Below are positions 35,067-42,037 of a DNA stretch of 64,000 nucleotides, in pieces. The notes beneath the pieces are model-generated. The model worked only from the letters and a program-made list of their open reading frames with translations. It ran no database searches and was not told the DNA's origin. Every line of letters begins with the position of its first letter. Position 1 is the first letter of the stretch. The stretch is from Paenibacillus amylolyticus (GTDB lineage Bacteria; Bacillota; Bacilli; Paenibacillales; Paenibacillaceae): NCBI RefSeq assembly GCF_001570725.1, contig NZ_BCNV01000009.1, forward strand, positions 1 through 64,000, in the 5' to 3' direction. The position numbers and the translations under genes were made by a program.

Positions 35067-35900
35067 TTAAGCTGTATTTTTCTTGGGATCAAGTACATCT
35101 CGCAAGCTGTCTCCCAGTAAATTAAAAATAATAACGGTGCTAAATATCGCCAGACCCGGATAAATCAACAACCACGGCGCAGTCTGCAGATATCTTCTGC
35201 CTTCATTTAACATGGCCCCCCACTCGGGATTCGGTGGCTGCGCGCCAAGCCCGAGAAACGACAACCCCGAGATGGACAGCATCATCCCCCCCACATCCAT
35301 CATCGCCATGACGATGAGTGGAGACATCATATTAGGCAGGATCGTCCTGCCGATGATCTGGATCTTACGTGCTCCGCTGAAAGCAGCGGCAGCGACATAT
35401 TCCTTTTGCTGAAGGGAAATCACCAGGCTTCTGGCCATCCGTGCATATTTCGCCCACCAGACAACCGACAGTGCCAGCACCGTATTGAACAATCCCGGTC
35501 CAAGCATGCCTACCACAGCGATCGCAAAAATAAGGCCGGGAAACGCCATTAATGTATCAGACAGCCGCATAAGCACCGTATCCGTCAGACCCCGCGCAAA
35601 TCCGGCGATGACCCCAATTGCTACACCTAGTACGAACACAATACCAATCATCATAAAGGTTAGCAGCAACGAGGTTCGTGCCCCGTACAGAAGACGTGAC
35701 AATACACAGCGGCCAAGCTGATCGGTTCCAAGGGGATATTCGGCGTCGGATGGCTGCAACACTTTGGCAAAGTTCGTTGCTAGTGGATCGTGTGGTGCAA
35801 GTAGCGGTGCAACCATGGCGAGAATTATCCAGAAGACGGTTAGAGACAGCAGGAATGTGAACCAACGATTTTGCAGTAATACAAGTCTGAAGGCTCTCAT
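35067..35900 (-). CDS. ABC transporter permease, NikC/DppC type
   Basis: Membrane subunit of the importer, 277 aa, six helices. The N-terminal DPLATNFAKVLQPSDAEYPLGTDQLGRCVLSRLLYGARTSLL segment is the hallmark of DppC/NikC permeases, and the EAA-like loop AAAFSGARKIQIIGRTILPN contacts the ATPases. The ATG directly follows the stop of the previous permease (TAG then ATG with no gap), so the two are coupled. The binding-protein gene follows after 14 bp. Confidence 0.92.
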   Translation of the reverse strand: MRAFRLVLLQNRWFTFLLSLTVFWIILAMVAPLLAPHDPLATNFAKVLQPSDAEYPLGTDQLGRCVLSRLLYGARTSLLLTFMMIGIVFVLGVAIGVIAGFARGLTDTVLMRLSDTLMAFPGLIFAIAVVGMLGPGLFNTVLALSVVWWAKYARMARSLVISLQQKEYVAAAAFSGARKIQIIGRTILPNMMSPLIVMAMMDVGGMMLSISGLSFLGLGAQPPNPEWGAMLNEGRRYLQTAPWLLIYPGLAIFSTVIIFNLLGDSLRDVLDPKKNTA

Positions 35901-36839
35901 CTATACATCCACATCCAGTCGGATTCGAGGATCACGAAGATGTGTCCATACGTCAACCAGCAGATTCAGCGTGACATATATGATCGCCATCCAGATGACA
36001 TACCCCTGAATCAGAGGATAATCCCTTGTAAAAATGGCATCCACCGCCATCTGGCCAACACCCGGCCACACAAATAAACTTTCCACAATGGCTGCACCAC
36101 CTAACAAGGCACCTGTCGTCATGCCCATAAGGGTAACGATCGGCAGCAGAGCATTAGGGAGAATATGACGTAAAATAATGATCGACTCCTTCACACCTCT
36201 GGATCTTGCTCCGATCACATAGTTCTGGCTTGTCTCCTCAAGCAGGACCGTACGAATCTGTCTGCTGTACTGGGCAACAAGTGGAATCGCAAGTGTACAT
36301 GCGGGCAGAATCAGACTGTTCCAGCCGGCATTGCCCATCACTGGCAGCAGCTTTAGCTGTACACCGAAGACCAACATGAGCAACATACCCAACCAGAAGC
36401 TGGGCATCGATAATCCGGCAAAGGAGAACAAACGAATGACATAATCAAGCCATTTGTTGCGATAGACAGCCGACAGCATTCCCAGTGGAAAGGAGACCAG
36501 AATAACCAGAAGCATGGCGCTTCCTGTCAGCCAAAGCGTTGCCGGGAGCCGTGCCATGAGCACATCCAGTACTGGACGATTGTATTTATATGACGTACCG
36601 AAGTCTCCGGTCACCACCTGTCCCAGCCATGTCCCATATCGATAGAGAAAGGGTTGGTCCAATCCAAGCTCTGACCTCACCTGCCTGACCAGCTCATCCG
36701 ATGGCGTTACACCTGTAGACATGAGCATAAGTCTGGCTGGATCTCCAGGAGACAGGTAGGTTAGCAGGAATGTCAGGAACGTGATGCCGAACAATACGGC
36801 TACCAGTTGTACTAATCGTTTAACGATATATCTGCTCAA
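35901..36839 (-). CDS. ABC transporter permease, NikB/DppB type
   Basis: First gene of the importer operon, 312 aa. The N-terminus YIVKRLVQLVAVLFGITFLTFLL and PGDPARLM are characteristic of DppB/NikB permeases; GARSRGVKESIIILRHILPNALLP is the cytoplasmic coupling loop and DYPLIQGYVIWMAIIYVTLNLLVD the usual end. It starts at TTG 36839 with GGGGAAGGG 11 bases upstream. Expression depends on the cobalamin riboswitch and terminator between 36898 and 37190. Together with NikC, NikA, NikD and NikE homologues it makes a complete five-gene importer. Confidence 0.92.
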   Translation of the reverse strand: MSRYIVKRLVQLVAVLFGITFLTFLLTYLSPGDPARLMLMSTGVTPSDELVRQVRSELGLDQPFLYRYGTWLGQVVTGDFGTSYKYNRPVLDVLMARLPATLWLTGSAMLLVILVSFPLGMLSAVYRNKWLDYVIRLFSFAGLSMPSFWLGMLLMLVFGVQLKLLPVMGNAGWNSLILPACTLAIPLVAQYSRQIRTVLLEETSQNYVIGARSRGVKESIIILRHILPNALLPIVTLMGMTTGALLGGAAIVESLFVWPGVGQMAVDAIFTRDYPLIQGYVIWMAIIYVTLNLLVDVWTHLRDPRIRLDVDV

Positions 36840-36897
36840 GTGCTCAAACGCCCTTCCCCAAAACTTTATGTATGTGCCATGATGTTCTCCTACATAT

Positions 36898-36943
36898 CAA
36901 AAAAAGCGTCCCTCTCCGTGTTACTGGATGAGGACGCCTTAAA
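36898..36943 (-). terminator. Terminator acting as riboswitch expression platform
   Basis: On the minus strand GGCGTCC(TCATCC) pairs with (GGAGAGG)GACGC and is followed by seven T. It lies between the riboswitch aptamer and the first importer gene, the position expected for ligand-induced termination. Confidence 0.8.
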
Positions 36944-37004
36944 TAAACAGATTTTTAGAAAAAATCATGCTCTCTAAACACCTTCCTATCTCCCGTAGGG
37001 TACT

Positions 37005-37190
37005 ACTGTGTTTGTTAAACCTGGCAGGTCTCCTGGCTCCAGAATCATCGTCACTTGCAGCTCCTTCCCGGTCTAAACCAGTGGATTTATCGCTACCTGA
37101 CTCCTCTGTTACAGTGGCGGGACCGCGCCGGTATCACACCGGACTTCCCTATTAAGCTTCCACCCTGACGGGCAAAGCACCAAGTTCCAC
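37005..37190 (-). promoter_or_regulatory. Cobalamin (B12) riboswitch aptamer
   Basis: The minus strand contains the conserved blocks of the adenosylcobalamin element in order: GGTGC near 37180, AATAGGGAAGTCCGGTG, ACCGG, GGTCCCGCCACTGTAACAG, and the B12 box GAGCCAGGAGACCTGCC (37023-37039). High cobalamin should switch off the downstream importer through the terminator at 36898-36943. Confidence 0.93.
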
Positions 37191-37213
37191 ATATTCAATT
37201 ACACTTCTGTATC

Positions 37214-37242
37214 AGTATAGCGGGACAACGATTAATGATCAA
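37214..37242 (-). promoter_or_regulatory. SigA promoter of the riboswitch-controlled operon
   Basis: Minus-strand TTGATC (37237-37242) and TATACT (37214-37219) with a 17-bp spacer, about 25-40 bp upstream of the aptamer. Confidence 0.75.
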
Positions 37243-37276
37243 AACTTTTCTTTTAAATTTGAAACACTAGATGCGG

Positions 37277-38104
37277 CTAATCTCGATTTCTCGAACCCTT
37301 TGGAGATACACCGGTCACTCGCTTAAACATCTTCGAAAACAATAATGGGTCCGTATAGCCAACTGAATGTGCCACTTCACTGACCGACAGCCCTGGATTC
37401 TGTAGAAGTTCAGCAGCTCGATTCATGCGGTACTCCAGGAAAAAGGACTGTAGCGACATGCCATAGCGCTCCTTAAACAACCCCGATAGATACGTGCGAT
37501 CCAGCCCCACAGCTTGTGCAATATCCAGAATGGAGGTTCGCTGGCTGTACCTGTTCTCCATAAACTGAACTGCCTGTCGGATGTACGTCTCTTTGCTCGA
37601 AAGGAGCTGTCCTATTTCCTCCTCCACAGGAGAAGAAGAGATTAATTCTGCCATCAAGCGGTACAAGAGACTCTGGTTCATCACATCACCTCCCGGACGT
37701 GTAGAAGCCTGAACCATCTCCGTATACAAGTGTTCCATCGTATTCATATCATGGGCATCATACACTGGTCGCTCTGGACTTAACTGGGCACGTTGCATGA
37801 ATGCTTTGGCTTGTACGCCCTTGAATCCAAACCATGAATACGTCCAGGGCTCCTGCGGATCTGCCTCATAATGAATAAGTGTATCTGGAAGAATCACAAA
37901 GCCCTGTCCCCGATTCAGCTTGTACTCCCGATCCCCCATGTACACAGTGCCTCGTCCTTCATGAATGTAATGCACAACATAGGAATCACGTACACCCGGT
38001 CCCCAATAATGTGCAGGATCACATGCCTCCCACCCAAAAAACAACAAAACTAGCTCCATCTGTGTCCAGCCCGTGGGAACCACATTCATCTCAATTGGAC
38101 TCAC
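37277..38104 (-). CDS. AraC family transcriptional regulator
   Basis: Sugar-responsive regulator of 275 aa. The N-terminal cupin-like domain (about 10-150) carries VVHYIHEGRGTVYMGDREYKLNRGQGFVILPDTLIHYEAD, the ligand pocket of AraC-type proteins; the C-terminal ~100 residues have two helix-turn-helix motifs (ILDIAQAVGLDRTYLSGLFK, VSEVAHSVGYTDPLLFSKMFK). It starts at GTG 38104, six bases after AGGGAGGG. It is divergent from the GH4 alpha-galactosidase gene across 204 bp containing a cre-like site, so it most likely activates that gene in response to an alpha-galactoside, in the manner of MsmR/RafR. It is not related to the neighbouring B12-controlled operon. Confidence 0.9.
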   Translation of the reverse strand: MSPIEMNVVPTGWTQMELVLLFFGWEACDPAHYWGPGVRDSYVVHYIHEGRGTVYMGDREYKLNRGQGFVILPDTLIHYEADPQEPWTYSWFGFKGVQAKAFMQRAQLSPERPVYDAHDMNTMEHLYTEMVQASTRPGGDVMNQSLLYRLMAELISSSPVEEEIGQLLSSKETYIRQAVQFMENRYSQRTSILDIAQAVGLDRTYLSGLFKERYGMSLQSFFLEYRMNRAAELLQNPGLSVSEVAHSVGYTDPLLFSKMFKRVTGVSPKGSRNRD

Positions 38105-38191
38105 GCTATGCCCTCCCTCCTTACTTCCTTTTGCAGATCAACATTTATATACCTAATTAAATTATAACAGCTAAAGTCAATAAATATTAGT

Positions 38192-38205
38192 TGAAAACGG
38201 AAACA
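38192..38205 (+). promoter_or_regulatory. CcpA cre-like site upstream of the alpha-galactosidase gene
   Basis: TGAAAACGGAAACA fits the relaxed consensus TGWNANCGNTNWCA at 13 of 14 positions and lies about 20 bp upstream of the candidate -35 box. Confidence 0.55.
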
Positions 38206-38225
38206 AAAATGGGATTATGCCATGT

Positions 38226-38253
38226 TTGAGAGGGGTTGAGCCATAGTTATATA
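38226..38253 (+). promoter_or_regulatory. Candidate promoter of the alpha-galactosidase gene
   Basis: -35 TTGAGA (38226-38231) and -10 TATATA (38248-38253), 16-bp spacer. Two copies of a CATAGTT/TATAGTT string (38242-38248 and 38267-38273), 25 bp apart, flank the -10 and might be regulator half-sites. Confidence 0.45.
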
Positions 38254-38308
38254 AGCCGGATCGGCCTATAGTTGGGGTACAACATTTTTCAGGGAGGCTG
38301 AACTTAAG

Positions 38309-39610
38309 ATGAACAAAATTACGTTTCTCGGTGCGGGAAGCACCGTCTTTGTTAAAAATGTATTGGGTGATGTCATGATGACCGAAGCACTGCAGGATTT
38401 TGAGCTGGCATTGTTTGATATCGATGCTGAACGTTTGAGCGACTCAGAGCGATTGCTGACCAGTCTGGCCCGTTCGATTGGAAGTCGTTGTGTCATTAAC
38501 GTATATCATGATCGCAAAGAAGCGCTGCGTGGAGCCAAATATGTCATCAACGCCATTCAGGTCGGTGGATATGATCCATGTACCATTACGGACTTCGAGA
38601 TTCCGAAAAAATACGGACTACGTCAAACGATTGCAGATACACTCGGCATCGGTGGAATTTTCCGTAATCTGCGTACGATTCCGGTCATGCTGGATTTTGC
38701 CCGGGATATGCAGGAAGTATGTCCGGATGCCTGGTTCCTGAACTATACCAACCCGATGGCTGTGCTTACCAACGTCATGAACGTGCATGGTGGGATCAAA
38801 ACCGTAGGATTGTGTCATAGTGTACAGGTATGTGTGCCGCATATGTTCGATGCACTGGGGATCGATCAGACAGGCGTCGTAGCCAAAATTGCAGGCATCA
38901 ACCACATGGCGTGGCTGCTCGAAGTTACAAAAGACGGGCAGGATCTGTACCCCGAGATTAAACGTTTGGCGAAAGAAAAACAGAAGGAACAGCATGACGA
39001 CATGGTTCGTTTTGAGCTGATGCAGCGTTTTGGCTATTATGTAACGGAATCCTCCGAGCACAATGCCGAGTACCACCCTTACTTCATCAAGCGGAATTAC
39101 CCTGAACTGATTGAACACTTCAACATTCCACTGGATGAGTATCCACGCCGCTGTGTAAACCAGATTGAAGGCTGGAAAGAAATGCGTACCAAGCTGTTTG
39201 CCAGCGAAAATATTGAACATACCCGCAGCCGTGAATACGCATCGCATATTATCGAAGCGATGGAGACAAATAACCCGTACAAGATTGGCGGCAACGTCAT
39301 GAACAACGGACTGATTACGAACCTGCCGCGTGAAGCATGTGTCGAGGTCCCTTGTTTGGTGGATGGATCAGGAATCAGCCCTACGTATATTGGGAATCTG
39401 CCTCCACAACTCGCGGCATTGAACCGGACAAACATCAACACGCAACTGCTGACGATTGAAGCAGCAATCACTGGCAAAAAAGAACATATCTATCATGCTG
39501 CCATGCTTGATCCACACACGGCTGCCGAACTGTCTATTGATGACATCGTAGCGATGTGTGATGAGTTGATTGAGGCTCACGGTGACTGGTTGCCAAAATA
39601 CACGTCATAA
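38309..39610 (+). CDS. melA: NAD-dependent alpha-galactosidase, GH4
   Basis: Cytosolic glycosidase of family 4, 433 aa, using NAD and a divalent metal in a redox-elimination mechanism. The NAD-binding start MNKITFLGAGSTVFVKNVLGD is typical; the conserved NYTNPMAVLTNVM, VGLCHSV with the metal-ligand Cys-His, and AGINHMAWLLEV with the second metal-ligand His are all present. A 6-phospho-glycosidase of GH4 is possible, but CHS after GLCHS and the length fit alpha-galactosidase MelA best. The likely role is hydrolysis of imported melibiose or raffinose-type sugars. GGGAGG precedes the start ATG, and a terminator follows at 39614. Confidence 0.9.
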   Translation: MNKITFLGAGSTVFVKNVLGDVMMTEALQDFELALFDIDAERLSDSERLLTSLARSIGSRCVINVYHDRKEALRGAKYVINAIQVGGYDPCTITDFEIPKKYGLRQTIADTLGIGGIFRNLRTIPVMLDFARDMQEVCPDAWFLNYTNPMAVLTNVMNVHGGIKTVGLCHSVQVCVPHMFDALGIDQTGVVAKIAGINHMAWLLEVTKDGQDLYPEIKRLAKEKQKEQHDDMVRFELMQRFGYYVTESSEHNAEYHPYFIKRNYPELIEHFNIPLDEYPRRCVNQIEGWKEMRTKLFASENIEHTRSREYASHIIEAMETNNPYKIGGNVMNNGLITNLPREACVEVPCLVDGSGISPTYIGNLPPQLAALNRTNINTQLLTIEAAITGKKEHIYHAAMLDPHTAAELSIDDIVAMCDELIEAHGDWLPKYTS

Positions 39611-39613
39611 TAT

Positions 39614-39654
39614 AAAAGCACCGTTTCCTTTGCTGTTAAAGGGGACGGTGTTTT
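39614..39654. terminator. Bidirectional terminator between melA and kdpE
   Basis: AAAAGCACCGTTTCC faces GGGGACGGTGTTTT with a 12-nt loop. Four T follow on each strand, which is modest, but the stem is GC-rich. Confidence 0.75.
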
Positions 39655-39729
39655 GTTCGTTCCATAGCGCTCACCCGCTAAAGCGTGCATCGCATTCATT
39701 TGATAAGAAACGCCCCGCTCCCTTGAACC

Positions 39730-40431
39730 TTATTCGGCAGAAAGCAAGAAGCGATAACCAATGCCAGGCTCCGTCTGAATATATCGGGGATTTGTCGGAT
39801 CTTCATTTAATTTTTTACGCAGATGTCCCACATATACCCGAAGATAATGGCTATCAGACTCATGATGATGCCCTCCCCATACCTGCTGCAAAAGCTGACG
39901 CTGGGTGATGATCTTCCCCGCATTCGAGGCGAGCACCTTCAGCATCTCATATTCGGTTGGGGTTAATTTGACCAAAGCCCCCTCCAGTTCGACCTGCCTT
40001 TGGGCCAGATCAATCGTGAGTGATCCAAAGCGCAGTATTGGCTCATCCGTTGTTTTGGCTACATGACGCAGCGCCACCCGAATACGGGCAACCAACTCAC
40101 CCATTCCGAATGGTTTGGTCACATAATCATCTGCACCAGTATCCAACGCGGCAATTTTGTCTCCCTCCTGATCCTTCGCTGTCAGCACAATAATTGGCAC
40201 TTGTGACCATTCGCGAATCCGGCGAAGGACCTCCATGCCAGACATGCCCGGTAGACCAAGATCAAGGATGATCAGATCCGGATGTACAATACTGGCCTGA
40301 ATAACGCCCTCTTCGCCATCCCCACACTCGTGGAGTTCGAATTGGTGTGCCTGAAGGGTGACCTTGAGCAATTTGCGAATCTGCGGCTCATCATCGATCA
40401 CCAGTATGCGAGCCCCTAGTGGTGCGTTCAT
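39730..40431 (-). CDS. kdpE: KdpE response regulator
   Basis: OmpR/PhoB-family regulator of about 233 aa controlling the potassium Kdp ATPase. The receiver domain has the acidic pair in LVIDDEPQIR, the phospho-acceptor Asp in LIILDLGLPGMSG and the Lys in YVTKPFGMGEL. The winged helix is at the C-terminus (LTPTEYEMLKVLASNAGKI, SHYLRVYVGHLRKKLNEDP, GIGYRFL). ATG 40431 lies one base after the kinase stop; a TTG at 40443 is also open and the ribosome site AAGGAGAGG lies between them, so the exact start is uncertain. KdpE is expected to bind the repeat-containing region at 49283-49335. Confidence 0.93.
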   Translation of the reverse strand: MNAPLGARILVIDDEPQIRKLLKVTLQAHQFELHECGDGEEGVIQASIVHPDLIILDLGLPGMSGMEVLRRIREWSQVPIIVLTAKDQEGDKIAALDTGADDYVTKPFGMGELVARIRVALRHVAKTTDEPILRFGSLTIDLAQRQVELEGALVKLTPTEYEMLKVLASNAGKIITQRQLLQQVWGGHHHESDSHYLRVYVGHLRKKLNEDPTNPRYIQTEPGIGYRFLLSAE

Positions 40432-40432
40432 G

Positions 40433-42037
40433 TTATTCTTCAACCTCTCCTTGTTCTGAATAGGGAAACTGTGATCCGTGAGCCTCCATGGGGATATCTA
40501 TGCGCATTCTCGTCCCCCCGCCCGGATTCGGCTCTGCCACAATGGTACCTCCGTGGACTTCAACAATGCCTTTGCAGATCGCCAGACCAAGCCCCGTTCC
40601 TGTGACATGCTGAGTCGACTCTGAGCGATAGAACTTATCAAATATACGCAATCTTTCCGCTTCCGTTATACCGATGCCTTGATCAGCTACCCAGATCGTC
40701 AATTGATCTGTACTCTTATCGCTTGCCACAGTGATGACAATCGGGCTCTCATCAGGCGAATATTTGATGGCGTTGCTGACGATATTGACCAGCACCTGCT
40801 CCAGCAATACTTCATCTCCGTAGATAAAGGCAGGGTCATCAGGCAGGTCAACTTGAATGTTGAGATGCGGACTGAATCCCCGAACTTGTGTCAGTACAAC
40901 GCTAATGATGTCTCCCACGTCACACCATTTCCTGTTCAGTTGCAACATGCCGCTCTCCAGCCGAACCATACCCAGCAGATTCGTGACGAGACGATTCATG
41001 CGCAAAGCTCCATCCCGAATGTTGCCTGTTAATTCTCTCCGATCCTCGGGTGTAAAAAGAGTATCATTCTCCAACAATCCCGTAGCCGAACCGATAATGG
41101 CGGTTAGGGGCGTACGCAATTCATGAGAGACAGAGTCCAGCAACACTGTGCGTATGCGCTCTGATTCAGCAGTGATCTGCGCCAACCGGGCCTCTTCCGC
41201 CAACTTCACTCGGGCAATGGCACCTGCGGCCAGCCCACCGCATGCCTCCAACAGCCGAAGCTGTTCTTGCTGCTCATGAATCTCGCCAGCGTCCATGCTC
41301 ACGGCAAGTACGCCATGAATCTGCTCCTCTGTGCGTAGCGGTACGTAAAGTCCGGGAGATTCCCGTAAAGCGGATGATCCCTTACCTGCGATCTGTCCGT
41401 GATGATACACCCATTTGGCAATGGCAATTTCCGACTCCCCATCTCCCCAGCCATCCTTTTCCCCTTCTGATGCGGGTGTGGATGCGGAAGAGCTTGTAAC
41501 CAGCAAATCCCCCTGTCCATCCGGAAGATACACAGCTGCTGGCTTACCCAGGGTAAGCGATACTTGGGTTGCAATGTTAACCAGCAACGTATTCAGATCC
41601 GTAATGGCTGTCATCTGACGACTCAATGCGTACAGGGAGTTAGTCGTGGCCTCACGTGCTTTTACCATCTCCAGTTGTTGTCGCAATCGACCTGCAAGAC
41701 TCGCTGTCAGGATCGCCACCGCAAGATACACGACAAAGGAAATGAGATACCTCAAGTCTTCTACCGTAAAGCTCAAATACGGCGGTACAAAAAAGAAGTC
41801 AAACATAATGACGCTAAAACTGGCGGCATATACAGCTGGCCCCATTCCCCAATACACGGCACTCACCAGTACGGGAAACAGGTATACAAGCGCTACGTTA
41901 ACCAGATCACCGCTCATGCCGATGGCATGAAGCAGTAAAGTGAGCAGCGTTACCCCGAGGGTCACCCATACATATGCCGGAACCCGTTTCCCATGGGATG
42001 CCCGCGATTCTTTTTTTATTCGTTCAGACAAAATCAT
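40433..42037 (-). CDS. kdpD: KdpD-type histidine kinase lacking the N-terminal sensor module
   Basis: Membrane kinase of 534 aa that corresponds to the C-terminal half of KdpD only. It begins with a short basic stretch and four membrane helices of the DUF4118 type (residues about 23-115), a GAF-like region (about 135-290), HisKA with the phospho-His in DSVSHELRTPLTAIIG (about 310) and HATPase with NIVSNAIKYSP, WVADQGIGI and GTGLGLAICKGIVEVHGG. Canonical KdpD is about 850-900 aa with an N-terminal KdpD/USP sensor; that part is encoded by the preceding gene. The start ATG directly follows the stop of that gene (TGA then ATG), so the halves are coupled and presumably assemble. Confidence 0.9.
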   Translation of the reverse strand: MILSERIKKESRASHGKRVPAYVWVTLGVTLLTLLLHAIGMSGDLVNVALVYLFPVLVSAVYWGMGPAVYAASFSVIMFDFFFVPPYLSFTVEDLRYLISFVVYLAVAILTASLAGRLRQQLEMVKAREATTNSLYALSRQMTAITDLNTLLVNIATQVSLTLGKPAAVYLPDGQGDLLVTSSSASTPASEGEKDGWGDGESEIAIAKWVYHHGQIAGKGSSALRESPGLYVPLRTEEQIHGVLAVSMDAGEIHEQQEQLRLLEACGGLAAGAIARVKLAEEARLAQITAESERIRTVLLDSVSHELRTPLTAIIGSATGLLENDTLFTPEDRRELTGNIRDGALRMNRLVTNLLGMVRLESGMLQLNRKWCDVGDIISVVLTQVRGFSPHLNIQVDLPDDPAFIYGDEVLLEQVLVNIVSNAIKYSPDESPIVITVASDKSTDQLTIWVADQGIGITEAERLRIFDKFYRSESTQHVTGTGLGLAICKGIVEVHGGTIVAEPNPGGGTRMRIDIPMEAHGSQFPYSEQGEVEE

